The translations under genes were made by a program, and so were the position numbers. From Pardosa pseudoannulata (lineage: Eukaryota; Arthropoda; Arachnida; Araneae; Lycosidae), in assembly GCA_032207245.1 (NCBI GenBank), contig CM063502.1:50357062-50421061 (forward strand): a DNA stretch of 64,000 nucleotides, in the 5' to 3' direction. The notes below the pieces were generated by a model, which searched no databases, was not told the origin of the DNA, and was given only the letters and a program-made list of their open reading frames with translations. Shown here in pieces: positions 1 to 10,959 of this stretch; position 1 is the stretch's first letter; every line of letters begins with the position of its first letter.

Positions 1-3000
1 GCAATATGTCCAATTTTTTAAATTTAGATTTTTCCATATTTGTGTGTAATTTGTATTCATCCATCATGTAATAGAACGATTACATCCTCTCAAAAAATTT
101 ATTCAGTGATCGGAAGAAAACTAACAATGGTGTCAAATTACCCCCCCCCTATTTGGGCATAATTCTTATTTCTTTAATTTCCGTATGTTTACAGGTACTA
201 TGTATTTCTTGTTACCTTAAAGGGGTTTATAAATATTTACGTTAAATACTTAAACAGATCTGTAAAAAACCTTTATTATGCTCTTCTGAAAAATTGAAAA
301 TTTGTATGTGACATAGTACCCATTATTTCCGATGGATATATATGTATTTTTCTATTCATTTTTAAAACGTTTTAAATAAATCTAGAGACGAATTGTAATT
401 CATCCATATTAAATCTAGAATCCAACATACTTAATAAGAAATCACCAGTTATTCCGGATTCTCCTAAGAATCTAAATGCGGGGAAAATCTATTATCAATA
501 CAACAAAAGTAAAGTGAAAATATTTAAAGAATTGTCTAAAATAATCAAGCGCTTCAATTTACATTGATGCATGCAAATAACTCATCTTACACTATTCGGA
601 ACTAAAGATCAACGCAACAGAGGAGGGAAGATTGCAATTTACATGAGAAAGCGGCTGGAACAGAGGTTTAAAGAAATCCTTCGACATTTTAAACGCAAAA
701 GAAGAGACTGGAAATCAGAAATGGTGCAGAAACATTGATCATCATTTATGAAAAATAGTAATGTGGATTTGATAAATCATTATTAAGAGACGTGATTATC
801 AGTCGGACGTCTAGATATTTTTCCGTAAAGGGCAAAGGTATAAGAAAAGCTAAAAAGGAAATAAATGGAAATATTTTTACTTTTTCAAGTAAAATCAAAA
901 ACCAGTGACTTTCAATATAGTCTTAATAAACATAATTATGAATTCTTTGAAGAAAACCGTTAAAGAATATTTGTTTTACTCAAATATTTTTGTCATTTCA
1001 TATGAACATTTAAATACTATCAACGTGACTTTCAGAATTCCTGTTAAAAATGTTATTGGCTTAGTCACTTGATAATCAGTCATATCAAAGTTGAACAGGA
1101 AATTTGAACTGATGAATGTCAAAGCAATTACGATTCCTCCATATCAGATAAATTACTTATTTCAAAACGGCTTCCGAAAGAAATGTAAATAAGGTAATTA
1201 TTTAAATTCCCTTCATTTATTTTCTTGAATCAAGAAACTTCAGTAACTCATTTATAAATAAAACTTTTATATTTACTTATTATAATTATTAGGGAAAATA
1301 CGTACTGTTAAACACAAAACCGTACTTAGTATAAAATTTGATAAACTAATGTACAGTTATCAAAACTAAGATATCTACTCATACAGACCAACTCATCTTA
1401 TTTAAAAATCAGACGTGTGTGTGTTTATATAGAAAATTTATTCTAATAAAATTTTTTCTCTATTACTTCCATTTCTCCTTAATACAATCTTAAAATATAA
1501 TTCTTTCCATATTTTCATACAATTCTCATGAAATCTTGGTGACTCAATCGGGTCTTAAACCCTATTTAGGACCACATTTATTGATCATTCAATAGTTTAT
1601 TAGCACCAACTGGTGACAACTCGGCGCTGTAAGAATGTGTGGAAATGCCGTCCGAGACTTTGTATCTAATGTAATAAATTACCAATTTAACTGACTTTGT
1701 CTACGGTTGTTGATTCTGAGTTGGATATGATGTTAAGGCTAACTGGACTAATGTTAAGGGTAAGACTGACTGGACTATGTTCCTGAGCTTAGTCCTTACA
1801 AAACCAAAGAAGGGCTGGTTTTATATGCTTAATTACATCTCCGAAAAATTGAACATGTCATAAATTGCTCAGTATATTTTCTAAATACTTTAAAACTAAG
1901 AAAATTAGTAAATGTTTATACACTTTAAAATTATTCTTCCATTTCAAAACAAGATTTAAATTTACCCCTTCATGATAATTTTTAATGTCACATGATAACT
2001 TAAATGTTTAATTTTACATCTATTGAAGTAGGTTTCATCGAGTTTTAAATATACTTCAAGCACGTGGTCATTCAGCAAAAATATTTACTACTTTAATTGG
2101 GATTTGAATCAATTTTAGTTATATATATTTAGCAAAAATGGTAAATTAAAAAGTAAACTTCATATATTGCACGTCAGAGTAATTTGTTTAGGAAGTTATT
2201 TTCCCCACTAAATACAAATTTACACTCCAATTTTTTGATAAAATTTAAAAAGGTAATAAAGAAACAGTTTAATGCTTAAAGCTTTTTAATGAATAAATAT
2301 ATTATCTTTAAGTATTCGTGTGAAAAGGTAACTGCATAATCACATAAAATCTAGATGCACTTAGCGAGTATTAACAGTAGAATTTTGGCACATTTTGTAC
2401 CAAGTGTTATACCAGATGTATATTTTAGTATTTTAATACCATATGTGGATAAAAAGAACAATCTAAATTTCATTATTTATTGTTTAAGATATCAACTGCT
2501 TCCCCATTATGCAAATCTATTAAATGTGCATTGTTTTTTTTCGCTCAAATGTAATGATATTATAGAAACATTAGTACTATTTTGCATAAATTTGCACACT
2601 ATAATGACTTAAGTAAAACTATTGAATTCAAATACAGTAATGCAGTAAAAACAATATTTTTAATATTCAATGTTGTAATGGGATTTAATAAACCTGTATA
2701 AGCAGAAAATGTTTAGTTAGAACTAATTAACAATTATTTATAAAGGAAGTCAAAACCTAAAAGTCCTTTTAGGTATGCTTTTTGATTTAAAATTTAAATC
2801 CTTGAAAATTAAATTTGCTTCACCAAAGTATTAAAAACCAAGAAACGACAAAAAATTTTAAAAAATTCAAACATAACAAAAAAAAACTAATCATCGAGGG
2901 CTCAAAACAGCCCAATTTGTAATTGTGTTAAATAACTGGAGAATGAATTTTAATATTTGAGTTACTATCCAAAGTCAAATACATTAACCCTTAAATTCCA

Positions 3001-3050
3001 TATATGTTAGCAAACATAATCTAGTTAGTCAGCTACATTAAAAATGACTC
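1..3050. other. AT-rich stretch without recognisable genes or repeats
   Basis: Reading both strands I see only AT-rich, stop-dense sequence with short homopolymer runs. The longest open frame here (2355-2612, plus, 85 codons) has the Phe/Ile/Leu/Tyr-rich composition of chance frames in AT-rich DNA and no motif I recognise. No SINE head, inverted-repeat element or tandem array stands out. Confidence 0.6.
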
Positions 3051-3426
3051 TGCACAGTCGAGAATATTACTGAATTTCGTGTCTCCGGACTCTTTTGGCA
3101 ATGACGTCTCCTTGCGAGAAGTTCGTCGATTAAATGGATTCATTATTAAAGTCAGGACACACCCAAGGAAACTGTCGTGATTTTCTCATCCCACTGTTAT
3201 CTCAGGGGTCCAGCGTGGTAGTAATTTGGTAAGAGCTTCTTGGAGGCATTTCTTTACCTCGGCTGATTGTATCGTGCCTTACCGATTAACAAAGCAAAGA
3301 ACGAGCCTTAGGCGGAAGAAACAACCAGAAAACGAATAGCATCATATTTCATACAACACTTTACTCAGAGGAAGATAAAAGAAAAACTATAACCGAGTTT
3401 CAAGCATAATTACAGCTTTTTCATTT

Positions 3427-3645
3427 TCAGTCGTGTCTTGCACCAGCGAAGTTTACGCTCATATTTTCACAAATGGTTAATAAACATCTTAAATGTTCAT
3501 CTTGCATACCAAAACAATTCTTCAGATGTATTGTTGAGCTTTCCTTTCTGCTATGACTAAAAGCAACTTTCGGAGATGGGGCCTCTTTGACATATTTTGA
3601 CTCCTCGATTTTCATTTCCACAGTTGCAGAACTTTGTAGTTGCAT
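3427..3645 (-). CDS. Short coding-like frame, unrecognised (72 codons)
   Basis: A minus-strand frame runs from an ATG to a TGA. The upstream in-frame sequence is open only back to a TAA about 25 bases before the ATG. Unlike most open frames in this window, the product is not dominated by Phe, Ile, Lys and Asn. It begins with a polar Ser/Glu/Lys-rich half (MQLQSSATVEMKIEESKY) and ends with a Cys-containing, more ordered half (HLRCLLTICENMSVNFAGA). The surrounding 3050-3640 is slightly GC-richer than its neighbours. I do not recognise a family. It could be a single exon of a larger gene, a decayed element frame, or chance. No strong splice sites or polyadenylation signal could be tied to it. 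Confidence 0.18.
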   Translation of the reverse strand: MQLQSSATVEMKIEESKYVKEAPSPKVAFSHSRKESSTIHLKNCFGMQDEHLRCLLTICENMSVNFAGARHD

Positions 3646-3659
3646 AAAAATCTTAATTG

Positions 3660-5270
3660 TAAAAAATTAGCTTCAAAAACAGACTAAAGTAGTGAAATTA
3701 ATGATAACATTTGTATGCTTTTCTCAGTGTTAATATAAAAGGTGTTGTAAAGAGCATAAACCACTTAATATATTCTGATTATTTTTTAGCAACAATCGAC
3801 AATTGATTTTCTAAAAACCTTCTTACAGAAAAAATTCTGAATTCAACAGAACTAGTGGGAGAAGAAATTATTGAAATCAACGTTTTAACTGTGAAACGTC
3901 AAAATTTTTGTCTCTCCTCTTAGTTCTTTAATTTTCACTGAAATTTAAAGATAAAATTTAATCTACAGCGCTACAAGTCATTGTTAAGCTATACTAAATA
4001 CACTTTTCACACCCATTATTGTATTATAATAAAACAGTAATTTTTTCGTACTTTTTGGGTTTAATTGATTTGCGTAAAAATATTGCCATAGTTCATCCTT
4101 TTTAAAATACGAACTCTCGTCAACAAGTAATTCTATCAAAATTTAAATTTCTTCTCACTCTTCAGAACATTTATTTCACGAATCATCCTAGAAACATTTT
4201 AAATAACTACTAAATGAGAAACTGAATGAACTGTGAAATTTTCTTCCCAAATAGAATAAATAAAATCAAGCCTTTAGTATATCATTTTAAAAAAAATTTA
4301 GGACACCAAATCAGAATCAAGCTTTCAAACTGTATAGACATAAAAAAGACAAAGAGAATTTTAATTTCACTCTAATAATAAGTATTTGACAAAAATTCTT
4401 ATTACTAACTGAAATTTTATTAATCAGGTGCCTCAGAATATGTTAATAAGAATGAGTACATACGCTTAATTTTGGAGAACTATCCTGTTCTTGTCGAACG
4501 ATTATACTATTCCAGTATTTACAAAAAACTTTAAAGAAAGGTAAGTAATAAACACGTTCTGATCTTTACGAAAATATTGTGCATTAAATCACTATCAAGA
4601 GTTTATTATGTTAATTTTTTAAAAAATGTATCCCAGAATTAAGTATAGCATTCTGGTGTTAAGAATCAACTTTATCTAAAAAACAAAAAGGAAAACACTG
4701 TTACAAAGTATTTTGTAAAATATTTGAGAAAAGATCTTTACGCTCTTCTAAAACATTTACGAGTTTAGTTTCCTATTTGCTAGCTGTGTGGCCTAAAACC
4801 CTCCGTTGCGTGTTGAGATTAAAGGGTAAGAATAAAAAACCCTTTCTAGAAAATAGAAAATCTAGCTATATGTTGCTTTTCGCTCACTTGCTTTTATCGG
4901 TTGTCTGCTGTTGAATCTATTAGCAGCAACAAAAGTCTAAAATTGGCTATTTAGCATTCATGTACAAATGCCTATCGTAAGGAATATAAATGCTTGTGTA
5001 TGAAACGCGAAAATAAATGGTCCTTTGTGTTTGAAGACATATTTATGAAACTATTTGACTAGTATAGGCTTTACTTATCCTTTTTGTGCCTTCATTATAA
5101 TTTTTATCTTAGATGTAGGTCTTATTTCTTAAACAATCCAGGTTAAGAAACAGAATGGCACAAGATTTCCTAAAATCAAATACTTATTTGTGTATTTTTG
5201 AATTAGTTTGGTGTAACACCTCTGTGGGTTAATTACTAACTTTAAATTTTTCTTATAGTTGTTTACATGT
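3660..5270. other. AT-rich stretch, nothing recognised
   Basis: There is no gene, tRNA-like unit or paired inverted repeat here that I can support. Poly(A/T) runs are short and scattered. Confidence 0.6.
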
Positions 5271-5306
5271 ATCGTTTGTTTATGTGTAGGAATGTTATTT
5301 AGTATG

Positions 5307-5486
5307 GTTTGGTTTGGTTTGGAGCGCTACGGTCTACTGTTTTGCACACGATGGCTAATGAGACCGGGACCTACAGCTTTAAAGCCGATTCCGGAACGGC
5401 TACGAAGATCCATGCCACTATGGGATTCGAACCCACGAACTCCGGTACCGAGGCCAGCATCCTAACCAATCGGCCATCGTCCGGCT
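5307..5486 (-). mobile_element. tRNA-derived SINE, near full length, with long TSD
   Basis: The copy is read head to tail on the minus strand. The tRNA-like head carries an A box of the TGGCCGATTGG type and a B box GGTTCGAATCC, followed by the family body and a (CCAAA)n-type tail, seen on plus as TTTGGTTTGG. Flanking target-site duplications lie at 5278-5306 and 5488-5513. They match over about 26 bases except for three extra bases in the left copy. Target-primed retrotransposition is the expected mechanism for such a structure. The 68-codon plus-strand frame across it is an accident of the SINE sequence. Confidence 0.9.
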
Positions 5487-5732
5487 AGTTTATGTGTAGG
5501 AATATTTAGTATGCATATGAATATTATACACAGAAATAATTTCACGTCACCAAGACGTCAATTAAGTAGTTAAATGGAATTGAAAATTAAACTAGGTCTT
5601 CCTTTTAAACTGAGAGAGGAAATTTAGCACTAATTTTTGTTTCGATCATTATGAACAAAAATGTTAGCAATTTATGAAAACATTCATGGGTTCGGTTTGA
5701 AGTAATAATGTTTCATTTTACTAGACGTGGAC

Positions 5733-5832
5733 TAAGGAAAGCTGGGCCTACTGTTTAAAACCAATTCCGAACGGCTGCAAACCCTGTTAGCAGAAGGATT
5801 TGAACCCTTAAAGGTCAGCGCCCATGAAGAAC
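5733..5832 (-). mobile_element. Decayed SINE relic (minus orientation)
   Basis: Body words of the family (CTACTGTTTAAA, AATTCCGAACGGCTGCAAA) and a degraded B box around GGATTTGAACCC are recognisable, but the tail is lost and many positions differ. It is clearly older than the copy at 5307. Confidence 0.6.
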
Positions 5833-5925
5833 TGAATAGGTAAGGGTCTGTCTTTCAAAATAGGAGTTTGTGGGTTTAATTTCCACTGCTGGCGTGAAGG
5901 CTCGAAGCCGTTACGAGTAAACATT
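5833..5925 (+). mobile_element. Decayed SINE relic (plus orientation), head to head with previous
   Basis: A plus-strand tRNA-like head is visible: GAATAGGTAAGGG near the A box, then GTGGGTTTAATTTCCAC at the B box, then body words resembling GAAGCCGTTACGAG. It abuts the minus-strand relic, so the two form an inverted pair. Confidence 0.5.
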
Positions 5926-6228
5926 TAGTAAATCTCTATATAATTAGACATCTAATAGTAAAATATCTAAACTAAATCGTCTAAAAATAATAAAAATTAT
6001 ATAAAAATGATAATGTTAATAAATTCACCTGTGACTGATAATGTTAATAAATTCACCTGTGAAACTGGATATTTCAAAACTTAACTTTAAACAATGTCTT
6101 TATTTATAACTTTGTTTTACAATTTATATAAAGAACTCATAAATAAAAGCTAGCACTTTCGAATGCAAAAGTAACAAAATAGTCTAAATAAATAGTTTTG
6201 AATAAAACCATAAAAATTAGTTAACAGT

Positions 6229-6392
6229 TTGATTTCGTTTGGAACACTACAGTCTGTTTTCTCCTCGAGAGCTAATACGACCGGAACTTACAGCTTAAAG
6301 CCGATTGTGAACGGCTATAATCATCTACGTCAGCAGTGGAATTCGTTCCCATGAACTCTGGTACCAAAGAGTAGCGCCCTACCCTATCGTTC
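6229..6392 (-). mobile_element. Diverged SINE copy
   Basis: The tail (TTTCGTTTGGAACACTACAG), body (CTTACAGCTTAAAGCCGATT, GAACGGCTATAA) and head (GTGGAATTCGTTCCCATGAA, TACCAAAGAGTAGCGCCCTA) are in family order. Point changes disrupt the B box. No clear target duplication remains. Confidence 0.75.
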
Positions 6393-6700
6393 CATTATAA
6401 CGAAAAAAAGGTAAGATGTAATAAATCAAAGAATTCAATTTATTCATCGTTCAATGCTAAACTAAGAAATTTTACACTAAAATCTAAATTATTTCCCCAT
6501 TTTCGCATTGGAATAAATACGATGTTTTCAGTTATAAAAGTTTTTACATAACGAATTCAAAAGTTCTAAATTTTTGATACTTTACCTCAGTTTAACAGCT
6601 GAGAAAATATATATTCTGTTTCAATCACATTATGTTCTCATAAAAAACTTTTTCGGGGATTATCAAATTACAGAAAATAATTTATTTGTATGTGTAACCA

Positions 6701-6952
6701 ATGAAAATATATCTCACTAATTGCATGGAATATTACTCCTTGTTATTTAAATATCATGGGTTTTTTAGGCAAAAAGAACTAATCCCAATACAGTGGAAAA
6801 TCCACCATAAAAACAATTCCAGCATTGTGAAACTTCACATTTATTGCGGCTTTAAAACGCACATGTCAACCGAGAGTTATTCCAGTGCAATAGCTCTGAT
6901 TCGAATGCTACAAGAATTATACTCTTTGACCGCAGTGTCGGCACCAGAGTAA
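6701..6952 (+). other. 83-codon open frame, probably chance
   Basis: An ATG-initiated frame follows AT-rich sequence. The C-terminal half (KTHMSTESYSSAIALIRMLQ) looks less compositionally skewed than most chance frames here, but I find no known domain and no splice, promoter or paralogue evidence. I list it only so that it can be tested. Confidence 0.08.
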
Positions 6953-7236
6953 GAACATAATTTCGTTCCCATGAGACTAAAGATTGTTCAGCAATTTTTG
7001 GGTAGCAAAAATGAAGCTCGAATATCACAAAGGCAGCATTTTAGTGATTGCAGAATCAATACCATTTTAATGGGACAGCTGAAGAATGTAGCCAGTGGAC
7101 AGAAAACTCGAATAAATTTTAACATTAGTTTTGAGTGATAGATAAAAAGCATTTAAGTCTGAGATCATTCCTTTATCTGACATTTTACTGAGAAATTAGG
7201 TATTAGAAAATGAGAAACAGATTTTAGATATCTAGT

Positions 7237-7424
7237 TTAGGTTTGGTTCCGTTTGGTTTTAGAGCGCTACGGTCTACTTTGTGCAACACGAGGGCTAATG
7301 AGACCGGGACCTACTGCTTAAAGCCGATTCCGAACGGCTACGAACATCCATGCCATAGTGTGATTCGAACCCACGAACTTCGGTTCCTCAGGCCAGCACC
7401 CTAACCATTCGGCCGTCGCTCGGC
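7237..7424 (-). mobile_element. tRNA-derived SINE, near full length
   Basis: Head, body and (CCAAA)-like tail are all present. The B-box region reads GGTTCGAATC on the minus strand, with one change just inside the T-arm. A 7-base duplication ATCTAGT flanks it at 7230-7236 and 7425-7431. It is a young to middle-aged copy. Confidence 0.9.
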
Positions 7425-7439
7425 ATCTAGTATAGGAGT

Positions 7440-8215
7440 GACAATTTCTATATATTACATATATATACATACGTGTGTATAGAGAAAGAGAACTTTTGTA
7501 TCCAAAGGGAATATAATTCTGAGGCAAATTAAAACGTATCTTAGTTGAACAGAGTAAAGACTCGCTGAATTCCTTCCAAATAAAGATGTAAAAAGGAAAA
7601 TCCTTTTACTCCTTAAAACCTTAAGCGGATTTACTAGAAAAAAAAATCTTTCATCTTAAAATTTCCAAGTCTAGAAATCAAGTTCTTTAAGTTAATGAAA
7701 TTTCTGAAATTTTTGTGGGATTCTCAGCAGTCAAGGTCAGGAGAGTTTTTAAAGAAAAAATCTTTTAACTGCATTTTCTCTTTTAAAACGATTTTCTGCT
7801 TCTCTTTTAATCATTTAACTTTGAAGACATGTTTTGAAGCAAGTATGAATCCAGAATTTTACTTTAGAAACTTTGTTGGTACATTAAATCTGATATGGGA
7901 GTTTCTAAACATTACTGTACGCTTTAAGAGTAAAAAAAGTATCACAATGTTTCATGTTTTATTTTATTAGTTTTATAAGCATACAGAAGTCACTAGAATC
8001 CAATAAAGTTAATTCCTCTTTTTTATATGTTTTCCAATTTATGTCAATATAAAGGAATATTTTTAGTTTAGAATTTACTTATTTCTTTCAACAAATGTGA
8101 AATGTTAACATTTATAATACACTAAACATTTGAAAAATATATTGAAAATATTAATCTTCAAAGTTATTTTTCTCGACTTACTGCCATTAGCTTACCAGAG
8201 ACATTACTTATGTAT
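7440..8215. other. AT-rich stretch, nothing recognised
   Basis: The 91-codon plus-strand frame at 7695-7970 is Phe/Lys-rich and shows no motif. I regard it as chance. Confidence 0.55.
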
Positions 8216-8218
8216 AGA

Positions 8219-8740
8219 ATACACATATTTATAATATACACACACATATATAATATATACATGTATAATATATACATGTATGTATATATATATACACACA
8301 TGTATGTATATATATACATATATATATATATACATGTATGTATATATATATACATGTATGTATATATATATACATGTATGTATATATATACATGTATGCA
8401 TATATATACCTGTATGTATATATATACATGTATATATATATACATATATATACACATGTATATATATATACATGTATGTATATATACATGTATGTATATA
8501 TATACATGTATGTATATATATACAATATGTATATATATACATATAATATATACATATATGTATATAATATATATATGTATATACATAATATACATATAAT
8601 GTGTATATATGTTTATGTCTACATGTATATGTATGTGTATATATATACAATATATACACACACAATATATATATATAATAATATATATATAATATACACA
8701 CACACACACATATATATAATAAACACACACATACACCACA
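8219..8740. repeat. About 520-bp TATATACATGTATG microsatellite / minisatellite
   Basis: The tract consists of variable-length (TA)n runs joined by ACATGTATG-like units. It shades at the right end into (CA)n and ATATAATATA units. Because the unit is self-complementary, long Tyr/Ile frames open on both strands. These are artefacts, not genes. The sequence could form extended hairpins, so its length in the assembly may be unreliable. Confidence 0.95.
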
Positions 8741-9269
8741 TATAAGTATGTATAGTATTATATGAATACATAAGTGTTATGGTTACGAAAACTACTTCGC
8801 AAATATCACCCAGGTACTACCCATTTTAATATAAAATAATCTAAATTGCAAGAAGCATTTAAAGTACATAAGTATCTGAACAATTCTCAATTTAATGCAT
8901 AAAGCATTAGACTTTTACAAACATTTAAACTTTCAAGATACAATTGCCTATTACATATAAAGGTATACATTTATGAGATATTTATAATTAATTCAAAAGG
9001 TAATTGTAATGCGTAATTTAATACTAGTGTAATATACAATTTAATAATGACGATGCGCAGTATTCAAACTGGTTCACATTAAAATAATTTTACTCATTTA
9101 AATATTTTGGAATATATCATTAACAATAAAATACAATAAAACCAACTAGGAAAGAAATTAGATAAAATTGCTTTAATTTTAATAACAGTAAAGTATTTTA
9201 CCTTAATATTTCTAAGGTATTACTGTAATCAAAACTGTACTATTCCTATTTACGTCTATATTTTTGAGT

Positions 9270-9485
9270 TATGCGACATACGTTCATACGTATGTCCAGA
9301 CTTCGGGGCGAAACTAGTCAAAATGCAGGTAGGAATAGTCAAAATGGATATTTAATGTTTTATAGTTTACTTATACATTTACAAAGATGCAACGCTTAAA
9401 CTAGTTAAAATAGATCCAGGCATGGTTAATGTGTGCATTTCCATCGAAATCAGAATGTTTTCGCGATTATAATAATTCCTTTACT
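9270..9485 (+). repeat. Dispersed repeat, copy A (homologous to 34345-34480)
   Basis: Blocks shared with the second copy, in the same order, are CATACGTA near the start, CTAGTCAAAATG, GGATATTT, and a final stretch with CGATTATAATAATTCCTTTA here versus CGATAATATTTCTTTTACA there. The order is kept over about 130-200 bp. I cannot assign it to a named family; a retrotransposon 3' end is possible. Confidence 0.5.
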
Positions 9486-9549
9486 TTACACATAGAAATG
9501 AAAAGAAAGAAGAAAAAGATTATTAAATGGGATTATAAATACCTCGTGT

Positions 9550-9965
9550 TGTTAATTGACCGTCAGGTTAGGTCGGTTGAAACTTGCGAATATACGCAGA
9601 AAGGAGAGAACATACGCACGGGTGATCGGGAGGTCCCCGTTCGGTTGGAGTGGCGGTGGTGGTGTGGTTCGGGACTCCACGCGGGAGGGAGGGAGGCCTG
9701 GGTCCAGTTACTATAGAAACGGCGGCAAAAGATCACGAGGACCACACCCAATGAGCGACCAGCGAACGATACCCGCCAAAAAGAACCTCACGATGAGCAC
9801 GCGTCCGAAAAGGCCAGATGGACAGACTGAGAGCCTATCAAAGAGTTGGCATTCATTTGGAGGTATATGTGCGCTTGCCGCGGTTACTAGAGCAATAATA
9901 GATAAAGGAGGAGCGACGCTTTTGCACCTGATTGTTAGCGGTAACGGCGGAGAAATGTGGTATTG
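9550..9965. promoter_or_regulatory. GC- and CpG-rich island, candidate promoter / first exon
   Basis: This 400-bp block is markedly richer in G+C and CpG than anything around it (for example ACGCAGAAAG, CGGGTGATCGGGAGG, GCGCTTGCCGCGG). It contains an RFX-like near-palindrome GTTACTATAGAAAC at 9706-9719. A plus-strand ATG at 9750 opens a polar Lys/Arg/Ser/Thr-rich frame (MSDQRTIPAKKNLTMSTRPK) that reaches a possible donor GGAG|GTATAT near 9861. A 158-codon minus-strand frame (9711-10187) overlaps it, so coding strand cannot be decided. It may be a promoter with a first exon, or a GC-rich element remnant. No family is recognised. Confidence 0.35.
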
Positions 9966-10343
9966 AAAAGACTCTAGAGAAAAAAAATGAATTGAGGTTC
10001 CTTTTGTACCCCATGCGGTTGATTTCAGAAGTGAATTGCTCGATACGGAACTGAGGCCCGTAAAAATAGAATGGAATGGCTTCATACTTGTTTGTTCCCA
10101 TTGAAGGTCGTGTTGTAGTGTTCTATAATACAAAGTGGCAGCTGCATAAGGTGGCACCAAAAAAGGGGGCATAAACATCCAAATCAAAATAAAATTTAAA
10201 CTCTTCAGTAATTACAAATCTTTATGAAACGCTTTTCTATATTAGTAAAAATGAACTATTTAACTCCTTCACGATAAAATAAAACGAACTTTTAAAAACT
10301 ACTATTTCATTTCGTTCAACTGAACATTTATGAACAAACTTAT

Positions 10344-10791
10344 CACGTTGTGTGCGGGTACATTTCGCAGCGGAATTATACCGGGAGTGGGCATTTTGCG
10401 CGTAAATTTAGTTATTCAGTTAAATCTCAATAGATCGAAAATTATTTAATTTTTTAACCAAACAAATATATAAATAGAAATATATATAACAAGTATAAGT
10501 ATTTTGTAAACAAAAATATATTTTTTTAGTGGATAAATTTATAATAGTATCGTAAATATGAAAAATCATATAGAAATAGTATATAGTTTTAATTTTTTCG
10601 AATTATGTTATATATAAACATTTTTACATTATAAAAAAATGAAAGACAAGAACATTTGTCTTCGTTTTCCTATATATACCGTTATTTTGGTACTGACAAA
10701 CAAACCATGTTGTTAGGCTAACCCGTACTAGTACGTGACCCGCGCTCAAGTATCAATCGTCAGACAACGTACGTGTCCCGCATACAATGTG
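10344..10791. mobile_element. piggyBac-type MITE (448 bp)
   Basis: The ends are imperfect terminal inverted repeats: CACGTTGTGTGCGGG on the left, and CACATTGTATGCGGG when the right end is read inward on the minus strand (two differences in 15). The right flank is TTAA (10792-10795) and the left flank TTAT (10340-10343), consistent with a TTAA duplication with one mutation. A palindrome GTACTAGTAC lies just inside the right end. There is no coding capacity, so it would depend on a transposase made elsewhere. Confidence 0.6.
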
Positions 10792-10888
10792 TTAAGAGAA
10801 TATTTTATTTTAAATTTGGATTGTTATATTTGACTTAAAGATTATCATCTGTAATATGTCATAATACTTGAGTCTATCAACCTCAAAT

Positions 10889-10939
10889 ATTGCGTAGTAT
10901 GACATTCGTTATCATACATATCATTGCGTAGTATGACAT
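10889..10939 (+). repeat. 17-bp direct repeat, two copies
   Basis: ATTGCGTAGTATGACAT occurs at 10889-10905 and again at 10923-10939, a short local duplication next to the MITE. Confidence 0.8.
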
Positions 10940-10959
10940 ATTAAGATCACTACTATGCT

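Noticed and set aside
5259..5465. 68-codon plus-strand frame with RPGPTALKPIPERLRR
   Set aside because: It lies in a SINE copy. The same peptide pattern recurs in other copies (18463-18648, 25975-26202), showing it is SINE sequence and not a gene family.
8164..8745. Frames of 88-191 codons on both strands, rich in Tyr and Ile
   Set aside because: They are translations of a self-complementary TATACATG microsatellite. Opposite strands and all frames are open for the same reason.
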